Assembly: GCF_020740795.1 (NCBI RefSeq)
Contig: NC_067290.1
Location: forward strand, 18,051,001 to 18,115,000
Length of the DNA: 64,000 nt
Reading direction: 5' to 3'
Source: Apus apus
Taxonomy: Eukaryota; Chordata; Aves; Apodiformes; Apodidae
Shown here: positions 26,901 to 41,900 of the stretch, piece by piece
Position numbering within the stretch: the first letter of the stretch is position 1
Layout: each line of letters begins with the position of its first letter
Made by a program: the position numbers and the translations under genes
The notes under the pieces: generated by a model
Told to the model about the DNA's origin: nothing
Seen by the model: the letters and a program-made list of their open reading frames with translations, nothing else
Databases searched by the model: none

Positions 26901-29900
26901 TTAAACGCTGGTTCTCTTGCATACACATGAAAGGGAATAGTTTTATGGTACTTCTTAATTGAATTACCTGTTACTTGACAGTCATTATGACCTGTGCTCA
27001 TCACACACACATTGCAAGGCAGTGCCAAGCTGGTTAGGCATCCTTTCCATTAAACCAAGAGGGCAGCAGAGTATCTAACACTGTAACTACCATTCACTGC
27101 ACTTTGCATGGTTTGCCAAATATGTTGTAAAACAGAAATTCCTCACAAGAATGGCTCAACTTCCACTGAACTTGGGAGGAGGAAAAATTCTGACTGAATG
27201 AAAGTGCCCTGGTAGCACAAGCATTATGTGCAAATCTGTTTCTTTTAAGGATACAGATATGCACACCTCCCCCCATTCCCACTCCTGTTTACGGACAGGT
27301 AATACATCCATTGTTTTATCTTTCCCAGCTCTTTGGGAGTTGGCTATTTTAAAAACTTAGCACTTTTTGCACTCTACGTGCACCATAATAGTAAATACTC
27401 ATTTGATACACAAACTCCAGAACTTCAGAAGTTAACACTAATCACCATTACTTTTATCTCTCCAGTGCTAACTTGCAAATGCCCCTTCCACCAGATTTAT
27501 GTCCATATGAAGGAAGTGATATATTTGTGTCTGCTTCCCAAGCAGCACCTGGAGATTATCACGGCTCAGACTCAAGATAGTGTCCCCCTCTCCAGTATTA
27601 ACAGCTCCAGCTGGAATGAGCACATGTTCTCATTTCTTGAGGCTTGCATGTGCCCTCTCAGCACCCTGAAGCTCCACAGCCTGCTCTGCAGAGGCAGCTG
27701 TCGCCCCATCCTTCACCGTTTCCCCGGCAACCAGCACAGACATGCACAGAATGAAGCCAGACCTGCTGTGTTTCTTAACTTCTTCAACTGCTTCTAAACC
27801 ATTCTAACCATCAAATCACTGGGGTCAGAAAAAAACAGGTTAGCCTACCCCCCATCCCAGTAGGGAATAACAGAATCGTGAAGGTTGGAAGAGACCTCTA
27901 AGATCATGAAGTCTAACCATCAACCCAACACCACCATGCCACCTGGTGCCAGTGCCCACACTTTCTTTAACACTTCCAGGATAGTGACCCCACCACTCCC
28001 CTGGACAGCCTGTTCCATGAGTTAGGGTACCCAAACTACTCCTCCAGAGAAGACAGGGACTTTGCTGTTAGAGCAAGAGCATCAAGGGTGACACAGGAAG
28101 ACCATGACACAAAGCAACACTGGGGCCACTGTGCTTTGGAAGCAGAGGGTAAGGAGGCAACAACAGCCACATGTCCAGCAGAGGAGGACTGAGTAGGAAA
28201 CCTGATGCAGTTATTGCAGATGTCACCTCCCTTACCAAACTACTGAAAATATTTTGTTGGATCACTGAATGTTCACTCTTGTATCATTTTCCATCATAAC
28301 ATTCTAAGCCCGTGAGCTTACCTCTCATGGACTGTCCTCTCCAGAAAAAAAAAATCTGATGGGCTGGCAGCACTTCATGATTTCAGTTTTGTAACCAGAA
28401 TTTTATTTTTTCACACTTAAGAACAGCAGCATAAATTAGTGGAGATATGTGAAGAGAGACAGCATGCATCTTCCCCTTGAAACTTGACTACCTTACTGTC
28501 AAAAAGTAAACAGTACTTTGTATCTCAATCGTTTTTGGCAGTAGCAGAGATTAATATTGCCATTTGTGGGTTGTCATTTTTTAATGCTGCAACTCACAAG
28601 CATCGAGAATCAATAACCAAAATGATGCTTCTCAGTGATTCTTCCATCAAAAAATTCTAACACTGACTGCTTTTTAAAGTAGGGACTCACAACAGATAGA
28701 AAAGTTGCAAATAACTTCAACGACCTAAGAAATAAACATGGTTGTGTAAAACTGCACAACTGAAGCTGGAATAACCATAGATTTCAAGGTTTGCACTGTT
28801 AAATGAAAGCTGTCTGGGATAAACAGGGAATATATAAAAAGACTGTCACTGCTGAAATAATAATTTGCAGCCATTAAGATGATGACAGGTCTGCTCATGA
28901 ATATGAAACAAAGAAGCTACAGATGTGTGTAGTCAGTTCTTTATTCTTCAGTTTTACATGATATTTTTAATACTAGTTTGTTATTTTTCAACAGAATAGT
29001 CCTCATGGTATTCACAGCTTGTATTTTATCAACAGTTCTATCTGGCTGTTATTTAGAACTTACTTTCCTACTAAGAAGCAGAGAACTAAGAAAACATATG
29101 TAAGTCAGTTTTTTGGCCTCTGCTCCTAAGAGAGAAAAATTATATAGGAAGTACACTAAAAGAACAATGATGCAAAACAAGTTTTGATGCTGATACAAAT
29201 TGAGGATTTCTGTTCTTCCCTGACTTCCACTGGACTCATCAGAGTCATCTCAACCATTTTGCCTTAATCCTACAAAGAGATGTAAGATTGAATATGACCC
29301 ACAAAACTCACCCTTGCCTCAAATGTGTGACACTGTACAGAGATAATTGACCTGGCACACAGCAGAACAATTTAGGAATTAAGATGGCTACGAGTCAAAT
29401 ACAGTTACTTTGAACAGGAAAAGAAAACCTTAATGGACTGGCTCAGTTTTAGAAAAACCCAAAACAACCAAAGATCTAATTCTAGAAAAAGAAACTGGCA
29501 AGCTTAGAGAACAGTATTTCAACACTGACGTAAGCTTAAAATCCTATCATCACTAACAAGAGTTAAATTAAAACAATAGTTCTTTCAAGTAGTAAATCAT
29601 GCAGGGAAGCTGCCCAGATTTGCAACTGCAAAGCCACGATGAGAACTTAGAACAGGCGTAACAACTGCTTTAAAAATTTCCCTTAACTGGAGACAAATAG
29701 CGGAAGGTACCAGAAACCTGTCCAAACTTTAACAGGGCTTCAGTCAGGTAGTTAAAAAATACAAAAAACAGGGTTCCTGCTACACTTGTAACAATAAATT
29801 ACTCTGCTTTGAAATAAAAATTGAGACACTTTTAGTATATGGGCTAAACCAACTATCGTTTCTAAACTACCATAACAAAATCTTCATTAATATGGTCTTT

Positions 29901-32900
29901 TCCAACGGAAACATCTCTTGATAAATACAGTAAAGAGAAAAATACTTTCAAAATCAACACCGTGTGAATTATTATAAGAAATTACAATTTTTCTAATGAT
30001 AAAACAGTCATAACATTTCTTTTGTGTGGATTTTCTGGAATGAATAATAATAAAGATGAATTTACTCCACAACTGTATGTATTATCCACTGACTAATAAA
30101 TGAGTTGCTTCAGGGGCTTTTTCCTGGCAGGGACACTAATTTTGTTCTCTCCTCTCCCTAGCCCCATTTTCACAAAACTCCAACATGTCCAGGCATGTTT
30201 ATATCTATCAAGTTTGGGTGAACTAGCCAGAGGATTCCAAAGTTACTAAAAAAACAGACATAAAAACAATGTGGCTGTATAGGTATCACTTCCAATCCCT
30301 AAAAATCTTACCTAGTTGCAGTATCATCACTGTATCACTGAAGGCACGTGTCACTAATCCAAAATGTCTGTACAGGGGATAGCATAACACTCTTCTTCCA
30401 AAGGACACCAGGACATCATGAATGCTACTGAAACTCTGCATGTATCAACAGAAAAACTAAATTAGTCTGTGCTTTCCAAAACAAAGAAAGAGGGTTTTTT
30501 TTCCTTTGAGGAACAAAGTCACAACAGAATACAAAAAAAAGGCACATTTTCATATATTATGCATCTAAAAATCTGATTGAATAGATATGAAAATCAAGAT
30601 GTTACATAGAAACAGGACACTGCACATGTAGCCTGCATGGCAGGATAACCAAAGTCCTATAGATTTTAGTGGTTCTGCATTTAAAAAAAACAAAACCACA
30701 GAGAATATTAGAATAAAACATCTACTCAAGACTTTGCCATTCTTTAGATTGAAGCCATAAATTACATCTGTCCCACATTATTATATATATTAAGGGAAAG
30801 CTATAAAAAGCCTTTTAAGAATAAAGAGGAATTAAAACCACATGATATTAATGAAATACATGTGTACATATAAGATCTTTAAAAATGATACATGACTCTG
30901 GCTTTCATGAAAATTACAGATATTCAAGACAGGGATAAATATATCTGCCTAGAGAAATCAGTTCATTGTCTTCTTCCACAACTGAGGAAGACCTCTAATT
31001 TACACAGGGGCATTAATGAGTTATTAAAGACTTTCTTAAGTGAGTGATTTCCTTTTCACCTTTCACAGCAAAATATTCCATTTATAAATTCAAATGAAAA
31101 TAGCTACTTCATCTTGAACTCTTGATTTATTAAAATCAATAAAAAAGCTTTGCTGACAGCCAGCACTCCTTTACATTATATGACTATCTCAACCTATTTT
31201 TCATTGCAATGGATTGCCTTAAGCATTTAAATTATTTATGTTTTGTTATTTAATATTTAGAGTCTAAGGTGTGTACATGTCATGCACAGCAAAATGGCAG
31301 TCAGTTCAAACAAACCATAGCTGAGGCAATTTTGTTTACAGATTGATGAAAACACCCGCCTCTACATGGTTTGTGTAACAGATATAGTTATTAACAGCTT
31401 GGTGCCAGGAGACTGAATTTTCTGGGTGTGAAATATACTGTTGGCACAGGCTGCGCCAAGAACTGCTACATCATAGGGGAAGCACATGCAGAAATCTCCT
31501 CCACTGTGTTAGGATATGGATCAGAAAAAAATCTGAAAGTTCAGGCAATTGCTGCATTTTAACTGTACTCCTCTGTGACTTGCTACTGCAGAACATTCCA
31601 CTGGCAACAAACTAAAACAGACCTATAAAACCAGTTGTCACAGAACTAGCTATTACTGAACAGAATATTTGCCACTACTACTACTACAGAAATGTTTGAA
31701 GGACCGAACCCAAAAATCCTGTCAAATTTCATTTTTGATTCTGCTAACTGAGACTTGGCTCAGTAATTTCAGGAATGGGGCAGGACAGTCCTTTCCTTCT
31801 AACCTTCTCAGTTCCACCTTCCAATGAACTCTGAAGTCACAGCAGAATGGAGGAGAAGCCAAAAGCCGCCTGATGTGCAGGCAAGAAAGAGAGCAAGCTG
31901 GAAGTGACCAATGATGAACTAGGAAGGCTGAAGAAAGCCTCAGCAGTCAAAACCCCCATAAGTGAACAATAAGCTCCTTTATTAAGGCCTGCCACCATCA
32001 AAAGTTACTAGACATGTATCTGAGGTAGGACTTAAAAGACGTAAGAGCGCTAATAAACTACATTACTTGCTTTTTATGACCTTTCTATTTGAACATGCTT
32101 TAGTCAGTTAAACAGGAAGGTAAACTTTTGACCAAGGAGCTAGAAAGCTGTGTTTTCGTGCCCTAAGCATGGAGTTGGACACATGGCGAAAAATAATTAA
32201 CAGTTGCTTCCTAAGTAAAGGTCAGGATTTGTGAATGAAGTCCAGGAGCTGGGGACGTGTCGATGAGCAGCTCTTACATAGTGCCTGTCCTTAGCTTTTC
32301 CTGAATGGGTGAGAAGGCACCCAGCAGAGGAGGGGTCCTAGTCCAGCCTCTTGAGGCTAGAAGTAGCTGGGAGCCCAGAATTCACAACCAATTTCTTTTA
32401 ACATTTCTTAAACAGATGACATGCACTTACTCAATACTGAAAGCTTTCCACAAAAGAAACATTAGAACAGCACAAATATTACAGCAAAAACATACTGCAA
32501 AACTTGTTTTCACTTACCTCCAGCCAGCACAACGTTGCACTCAGTTTCCTGATGTTCCAGGATGATTCAACCTGATTTTAAGAGGAGACCATAAAACAAG
32601 TATTATCTAATTCAACATTCAAGACTGTTGGCAAACTATTTAAGATAACATTCTGGCAGAAAATTGAAGAACCTCTGTGAATATGAAGCAGTAATTATAT
32701 TACGTGTATTGAAATGGCCACTGGACAGCATTAAAAGTTATATTGCAAAGCAGATGTTAAATAACTCCATTGGCTTCCATACTGGGAATACCTAGACACA
32801 AAGCCTTTAAAATACAATAACAATCACAGAAAAATGGTATTTTAATGAAATTCCATCCCTTTTCACCAAGCAACAGAAACCTGAATCAACGAAGCTCAAG

Positions 32901-35900
32901 CTGAAATGCCTTGTTTTGTGAAAACAGCTCAAGACTTTTGACTTTCAGAGAGGGTCCTAAAGCCTGCAGTACATATAAAATGTCATTATTTCTTAAAACG
33001 TGACAGATTCATAGCATTTGTGTGGTAGTGCAGCCTAGTGGGATGATTAGGGCAAAAAGCCAGGAAGCCTCGATTTATAATCCTGGCTCTACAAAGATTG
33101 TGAGAGTGACAGAGCACTGGAACAGGCTGCCCAGAGAGGCTGTGGAGACTCCTTCTCTGGAGACATTCAAAACCCACCCGGGCACGTTCCTGTGTGATGT
33201 GCTCTGGGTGATCCTGCTCTGGCAGGGGGGTTGGACTAGATGATCTTTCAAGGTCCCTTCCAACCCCTAAGATTCTGTGATTGATAAAGGTTTTTATAAT
33301 TGTTTTCCTCACATACTTGTAATTTTGTGCAACACTAACACAGAATACAACAACCATCCTAGATTATGCTGTTCTCTCAACATTTCTGCCTGCCATTCTA
33401 AAATAGAAGTCTCAGTTCATTTTAAAATAAAATTATTTGATTATACATTCCTACATTTTTATTAAAAGCATTGAGAAAACATCTCATTGGTTAATAACAG
33501 CAGAGAAGATGGTAACAAAGTTGTGCCTGGGAATCAAGTCCATTTCAAAAAGGCAAGCTTTCCACAGAACAGCATAGAATGCTTTCTAAACTTGTGCTTT
33601 TTTCCTTAGTTCTTTATATCCTCTAAAAAGCCCAGGATCAAGAACACAAAGCTGGCTGCTGCTTGTAAGAGATGGGTAAACACCAGAATCCTGATAATGA
33701 AAACATGTCTCCCTGCCTACCTCTGGTGTTTGAATACTAGAAAAATAAAACTCTGCATTAGGATTTTGTTCTCTTTTATATGTGCCACTTGAAAAAAATG
33801 TAAATGCCCCAGGAAACAAATTCTTTCCTTGGCACACAAGCTAAAAATAAAATAGAAAAATTGCTTTTGTTAAAAACGTGATGGTAGCCTATATAAAACA
33901 CTTCACACAGTTTCTGTCCTACAGACATAGTGATTTCCCATGCTTTTTGAGAATCTGAATCAGCATCAAGACACATCACACCACAAAACAAATCAGAAAC
34001 AGAATTGTCTGGAGTCTTCTGTACCTCCACTCCTCTCCTACAGCTAAAATGCTGCTATAGAAGTATTAAAAAAATTATATTAACCCCCAAATACATCCCA
34101 ACAGCTCAATCCAGAGATATAAAGCAGTTTATTTTAACTTACTCCATTATGCATTTTTAATCCTTGGAAGTAAGTTCACTTTAAAAGGTAAGATTCCTAA
34201 ATGACAATACAGAGTCCAGCACTAGGTTCCTAAAACATACTAAATGTATTTATTTTTTTTACTTACATTCTTGTCCCCTTCATTGACACAGATTTCATAG
34301 CAATATGCCAGAAGGATATCGATTAAACTGAGATATACATGATGACGGCTTCTTTTATCCAGAAGGTAAGATTTATTTGTGAACTTTCTCAGCTGCTCTC
34401 TTTCTTCTTCAGAGAAGACAACTATAAAAAGGATAATTGGTTATGAATTTAAAGCTGGTACATTTATTTTAATAGGTGGTAATACTACTTTGACAGTCTC
34501 TTTAAAAAGAAGTGCATTACTAATCACAAGTCACTCATCACTCAGGAAAAAGCCTGAATCATTCTTACTTTCATTTTTAACTTATATTAAACTCTGATAT
34601 AGTCCTTCCAAAGTCAAATTCCAACCCTGCAAAGTCCTGTATGTACACACTGGCAATTCTGAATCCCTTTGAAAGCACCAAGGATGCCTGGGTATCTTGT
34701 ACAGAGATCAGTGCAACTAGAATCTGAGTATATTGAAGTATCTCAAGTTCGCATTTTATGGGGTAAATATAACAGGATAACAAAAACAAATCTATTTGCT
34801 GATTGTAGAAAAAGATAAGAAATAGGGATGGGAAAAAAAAAAAAAGGATAGGTGCAATTCTGTATTTCTAAGCCTCATCAATCTCAACTTATGACCTGGG
34901 CATGATTTAGAAGCTTCATTATGGCAGAGAACATCCTTCCAGAGTGAGAATAATATCAAAGATCAAAATCCTATCCCACACTGATTAAAACTGCATTTCC
35001 TTCCAAAGAGTTATTGTACCCACCATCAGAGACCATCGTATTTTGCTCCTCTTCAGTGTATTTCATTTAATTAAGAATGGCTATACTGAGCCAAACTAAT
35101 GAACCTTCTCATCCAATACTTACTCTTCGGGATGCATAAGGTAGATGACAACACCACCACAGTAGGTATGTTGTGACAATGCATCAAACTGTTTATCTAG
35201 GAAACTCTGATATAGACACAGATAGTCGGGATTGAATGAAAACCCTTCTGAAAAGTACTTAAAACACTTCAGAAAAGATGGCCAAATTGCCTTGAAATAA
35301 CAGTAAAGATCAAGTGGGAAACAGATTCATTATACTCAGTACTGGATCCACTACTGAGAAGATAGGTTTCTTCCTTCAATATGTAGACTCTCTGAAGCAT
35401 AATAAAACATACAACTGTACTTGCTCTTCTCAGTAGTTCCCAGTGTCAGAACGAGGGGCAAAAGGTACAAGTTGGAACATAGGAAGTTCCATTTAAATAT
35501 GAGGAAAAACATCTTCACAGTGAGGGTGACGGAGCACTGGACAGGCTGCCCAGGAAGGTTGTGGAGTCTCCATCTCTAGAGACATTCAAACCCCACCTGG
35601 ATAGAGTCCTTTGTAAAGTGCTCTAGGTTATCCCACTTCAGTGGGAGAGTTGGACCAGATGATCTCTAGAAGACCCTTCCAACTCCAGCACTTCTGTGAC
35701 TCTGTGATATGTACACAACACATACAACCATAAACACAGAAAAAGCAAGTCTAGACAACAGCAAACAAGGCATACAGCAGACAGTTCCCCAAGGACAACA
35801 ATACAAGATGTTCACTAACTCAGTGCAAAGAGCCAGGTGTTCCAAATACAATTTCTCTCTCTGGAGAAAATACTTTCATTTTACAAACAAATACAACCCA

Positions 35901-38900
35901 TTCCTTAAAGTTTTTGAACAATAAATTATCCATGCCTGAAACTCATTATTATATTACTCATCAAAATGTATATATACATTATATTATACATCAAAACCAC
36001 CACCTACATTTTCTTCCCAATTCAAAAACACAAGTACATAGCAGAAGATTAACAGAACAAATACCATTATATTTTCTGCTGTATTAAGCCTGGATTTTGT
36101 ACACTTGTTACCAGTGTTTTATCTAACAACACTTGTACAACAATTAACAGTAATCTACTGCAAAGCAGGATCTGCTGCTACTTATGAGTACTAAATCTGC
36201 AAGTTTCCCTTAAGTTTGATTTTTAAATGTTTTGTACATTTGTCAGAGACAAATTCATGCTTCTTCCAGCCACAGTATAACTGTTTATCAATACATGCGT
36301 GTCTACAGGAATCAGACAAATTAATCTCACATACAAAGTTACAGTTAGACAGTACTACAGAGACTGCTCTTCTTAATAATCTCCTTTACTTTTATGAACC
36401 CAGCCATTCCTGATGTTAAACGCACATGTTGCACGTTGCTCCTCAGTACCCAGCTGTCAATGAAGTACATTTAATCTCTAAAGGGGAGGATGAGGCCTGA
36501 CAGCTAGAGAATGCTTTGTTACAGCCTTACTGATATTTTACCCTGCACGTCACATCACTTCAATCAAGCCAGTCTAAGATCTATATCTCAAGACTACTGT
36601 GACACTTAGCGTTCTTAATGTGTTAGGGGTACTTAATAAAACGTGCTATCTAGACAAATAGCCAACTCAGTGGTCAGGCTCGGAGAACTACTCAGAAGTA
36701 TAGTCAGAAAGGGCTTCTGCTAAGCAGTTGGTCTAGCCTTCTGGTGAAAGCAGAGCCTTGGTTTACAGTCCTGGTCCTTGGTTTACAGTCCACAGCAAAC
36801 TTGAAGGAAAACAATTCAGCACAATGGATTTTCACTACAATATTACGCTACAATATTACACTTCTTTAATGTGTACTTCTGTCTCTGCAAGGAATCAACA
36901 ATACCAGACAAAGGAGGAGATTAGTCAGCAGAGAGTAAATTCATCAGGAAGGCAGTTAGTTATTGATTTTAATCAGTAGCAAACTAGTCTCTTCTCAAGC
37001 TCTTCCTAAGACACGAAAAGAGGAAAGGCAGCAATACTATTATTATAAAGATGCCCAAAGGCTTGTCAGTCAAGTCTGGTTTGTTCATCCCTCCCCTTTC
37101 TTCACAATTTCCGTGTTCAAATTTTAGCTCCTTCACAAGTATTTTTTCCTCCATGTCACTTTTCTAATTCTCAAATCAACAGTTAGGGTCCATTTCCTCC
37201 ATACCCCATCTAACTTTCTTCCTCCAGGCATTCTCCACAGTCACTGGACTTGGAACAGGCTTTCCGGGATTTTGCAGTTTCCTTTTTACTAATTTTGTCA
37301 TTATTCTTTAACAAGTCTGCAATTCCAATAAACCACATCAAAACCATACCTCGTTTTTTCTTTCATGTCTTCCTGTTCATGCATTTTGAAATCTGAGATA
37401 CTTTACAACAGACACCTATCATTTATATAGTATTAATTTTGCATTAATAAACAGCAGTCTTTCCTCAAATGAAGAATACTTGCTTTGCAGTAGAACAGTG
37501 CCAGCAAGGTACACATGCTGCTAAGGCCTGGAAGACTTGAGTACAACAGGCAGACAGAACAATGGCAGAAATCTGATAAAAACAAAAAGTGATTAATCTT
37601 ACATATCCATCAGTGATGGTATATATTTGAGTAAAGCCCTAATAAAAAGTGGATCTTTAAAAAGAAATTGCTTCACATTCTACAGAGAGATATGAAAGAC
37701 AGAATGGTCACTCGTAAGCATGACAGGTTAGTGTAAACAAAATAAATGATCCCTGGAGCATGTAAATGTTACATTGAATACATATGGCAGCTTGGGCCTT
37801 TGAAGATTATCGTGTTGCCTAAAAAGGAGTTTTTACAGTTGTGCAGTTTGAAGTAGAATAAAAAATGAACTTTTAACTAAGTTGAATGTGACTGTTACAA
37901 AATACAAAACCTTTCCTCTAGAATATGTAGAAGCAAGATTTTAATGTAAACTTCAGCAGCAGCAGAAAGCCAGCATTCCAAAAGTTTTACTCCCTCATGG
38001 GAAAGGCTGTGTGATTACTTAGGCTTTATGGAGTAAATACTTTATGGAGTATTACTTGACTTGCATCAAGGATGAAACCTGCTCTGTAGGTACTTCTGGT
38101 TCCTCAACCATACTGCAAAGGCAATAACCTTAGCTGCATGGTGGGTAACAAGCCTAGGGGGGAAATGAACAAAAACCCCCAGAGCAATCTTTGCAATATA
38201 CAGCAAAACGTAAAAAAGGACAAAAGAAAGAAAAGACACTTATGGCAATAAGAAATTTTTCAAAACACAAAATACACCATGCACACAAGCTAGATGGAAA
38301 GTAAAAAGGTAAGTACAAAAGAGAGCTGGAGACTCTAAATGCTAAAGAGAACAGCTGATACAAAGAGAAAAAAAACTAGTAATGAGACATTAAAAAAACC
38401 TGATGATGTAAAGGCAAAAGAGAATAACCAGGAATGAAAGAGCAGTAATCAAAATCTTGAGTTAGTTTCAATGCCATGCAAAAAACCAGAAAAAAATGCC
38501 ACAAAAACCCCACACCAACAAACAAGAAGCAGTGATTTGTATGTCTAATTACTCCCTGTAGCCAAAGATAGAATGAAGGCAAAAGTTAGTTTTTGGTTCT
38601 AAGAAACCAATGAAGATAAAAGCAGAAATACATTAACATAAACCAGCAAAAGGAAGAAAAAAAATTTCTCTACATTCAGTGCTTTTGGATTAGAAAATAG
38701 TTTTAAAGAATCTGCTACTTTTTATGTCGCTTTCCAACACTAAACTCACTTTTCCCCATGTAGTAACTTGAGGACTTGATTTCCAATGATATTCCTGATT
38801 CCACAGACACTGTGTAGGTGGGAACTGTCCTAATGGTACAAAATACAGGGACTCTAGAGGTACCCAGGTGTCAAATTCCGGTGTCAGCACCCCAATATTG

Positions 38901-41900
38901 TGGCAGCCTGTACTGTAATCTGCCAATTTTAACATTAAAATTCCTAAAAAGATTGACCATTTCACATTTGAGGGTAGCAGACTTCCCCAGGAGATGCTGC
39001 ACATCTGACAACTGGCTTTGGACAGCATGTGTTTAACCAAGAACACAACCTTCTTTCACACAGGACAGACAGATGTTTCTGCAAGCTGGCCATGGCCCTA
39101 CACCTACCATAAGTTGCAAATATTTTAAACAGGCCAATATTTGGAGTCTCTTTACAAGCTGTATGCTTTGAAGTACCTCACCTCATCATGGAATATGACA
39201 GAAATTACCTTATTTTAGAGGTCTTAACACAGGACCTGAGTTTGGAACTCAGGCAGAGTAAGAAATCTGCTGATTCCTCATTTCTATAAGCAATAAAAAT
39301 AAATTGCATGAAGGCTTCAATCCCTCCTCCTTTATGCCCTTAAACAGGTTCAAAAGTGAAGAGAGGACATTTGTATTTCATTATTTTAAAAAGTTTGACC
39401 TCACCCTTACGTGTAGGGGGATACTTGCATACACAGGTTCCAAGACTCACCACACATCACTTCATAAAACACCTTAAAACATATTGCAATATCTTTGTGC
39501 CCCAGGAGCTTCTGAGCTCAAGAACCCTTTGGCTTTTTCTAGCTAAGTACGGGTGTTCAAAGGGTTCTTACCACAAGCACACACTAATACCAGTGACAGC
39601 CTCTTTATCCTCCCAGCTGCATAGTGCACTTCAGCTTAATGCTTCCCCCCACTTCTAGTGGAAATAACATTTCTCAAGTAGTATAGAAGCTCCTTCACCT
39701 AGCACAGCTTGTTACTTTTATGTTCCTTTTCTATGTCACTTCCTTTTACTAAGCATATTGGAATACATATTAATGCAGATATGCAGTCAAATTGCATTCA
39801 GCTTGTAAGAATTCCTGGGTCTGTAACTCAGATTAGCCAGACCATCCCTTTGATTCGATAAAGCATGGAAGGAACACAAAACCACGGGGAACTTACTCTA
39901 CTGATTATCAGATTCTAGGTTCAACAGCCTGGACCCACCTCCTGCCCTCTTGTATTTCCATTCAAGGGACCTTCAAGTGGAACCTGCACTCCCTCTCATG
40001 GCGGTTTCGTTCACCACAAGTCACTCAAGTGTAGGAACCTCCGATGATGTCAATAACCCAAACACCAGACAGGCTCTTATGTTACTTTAAATTTCCTCAA
40101 GATCCACAAAATTACATGGGTCTCTTCACTCAGCCATACGGAGGTTAGACTGAATTTTATTGATCATCCTTCTTAAATATCTGTTATAACAAATGGCTTA
40201 GAGAAAAGGTGATCCTTTACGTAGCCCCACTTTCTGCATAACTTCTGTTAATCTGCTTGCCAGGCTTTCAAGTAGTTTGTCTGTTTTTATTGCCCCAAAA
40301 ACCTAGCAACACACGTTTCTCTTTGTAATCTATTTGGCAAAAATAGTCTTTATCAATAAAAATATCTAGTAGTTCTTTATTTTCATTATATTCCAGAACA
40401 GGCAAACATTAGCAGTGTTTCATTTACTAAGGGGTGAATGGGCAAAAACAAACAAAAGAACCCTCATTATTCTATTTTCAAGCCTCTTGTATCTTTCTCC
40501 AATACTTTTAAAATCAAATGCTTATGATGGATATAATTAAAAAGGTCTGGCTTCAGAGGCTGACAAGAGAGCAGCTATAAAGATCAGATTACATTCACAG
40601 TAAAACACATAACATTTACCCAAATTCCATTGTTGCTCTCCAGTAGAAAATGTGAAAGTGCAGGTATTATTAGTGCACTAATATATATTAACCTCTGGTG
40701 AAGGGATTATCATTATCTACTTGAGCAATATCAGATTTTCATACTACATAGGAAATGAAAAAAGGACAAGAAAAGATCATGCACGACAGTAACTTGTAAT
40801 GCTCTCTGCAATTTCTGTGTACAGAATGCAACCTGTTATCTGTCAACAGTGCGTTACAAGGTCACCATCCGTTTTAGTTTCTAAATGGCCACAAAGATTT
40901 TTCCTTTGAAAAAGTCTCCAAGACCCATAAAATAACAGCAAAGTAATAAATGCTACAAATTTCTGGGGTACTGTGCAAATCAAGTAAAACAAATCATCCT
41001 ACAGAAGACACGCCCATCTGAGGTAAGGGCTGATACTAGAATAACCTTCCCCTGCTGCTGTTGGAAAACTTGCTATGAAGTGTCTGCACCATATGTGGAA
41101 GTGGGTACAAGTAACAGTTCAAACTATTTTTTCCATTGAAAATACAAGAAGGACCAGGAGAAAAGTCACTCAAAATATCTGAAAAAGAGGAGATAAACAT
41201 CAGCAACTAAGGACCCATTTTCTAGCTATTACAATGACTACACAAAGACAGGCTTGAGTGCAGATGCCATGACTTACTGACATTAGCAGGTCCTTTGAAC
41301 CACAAAGATTACAGCATACCCTTAAAGGGGAACCTTTTTCCCCCTTTTAAAACTGTACTGAACATAACGTGGCATCACAGAAATAATTACTGAAGCTACA
41401 GGTGTGTGTACATATATAGTGTTCTCACCAAATTTAGGAGTGTCATGTTCCTGATGACTTTCTCCCTGTAAGGCTGTCATTTTTTTATGAGCATCAACCC
41501 ACCATGGCTTGTACTTCAGAAAGTTCTGAATAGCTTCATCTTCAAAAAAATCAGCTCTAGGAAAAAAATAAGTCATATGCTATTTATTTCAGTTCATAGA
41601 GTCTGTATATTTTTTAATGCATACATAGAATATACCTGACTTGGCTCCAGCTATTTTCCATACATTAGAAATATATTATTTGACTTAAAATTAGAAAGTA
41701 ATAATTATTAAAATAATAAATAATATCCTCTTCTTACAGCACCCCTTCCTTACTTCCTCCAGCTTCCCTGACCAACCCAGAAGCCTAGGAAATTGATGAG
41801 CTTGCAACAGAACAGGAAGATGAACAAACATGTTTTGTTCTGGATGTATCTAAAGGAAAACACTCCAACAAAAAAACAAAAAAAACCAAAACAACACACA

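Larger units (their letters stand above)
22720..30311 (-). other. SHQ1 intron 10 (7.6 kb)
   Basis: A GT-AG intron. It contains a CR1 fragment at 27866-28055, a long A-rich purine tract at about 23749-23789 and a 154-codon plus-strand ORF (27333-27797) with no similarity I recognise. The rest is AT-rich unique-looking sequence. Confidence 0.55.
34422..41428 (-). other. SHQ1 intron 7 (7.0 kb)
   Basis: A GT-AG intron holding one CR1 fragment (35441-35708) and three small tandem duplications (36756-36791, 36835-36860, 38025-38051). The rest is AT-rich unique-looking sequence; several 60-120 codon ORFs occur, with none recognisable. Confidence 0.6.

Noticed and set aside
27333-27797. 154-codon plus-strand ORF in SHQ1 intron 10
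   Set aside because: No recognisable domain, mixed hydrophobic and Cys/His-rich chance composition, no promoter or splice support, antisense to the host gene.
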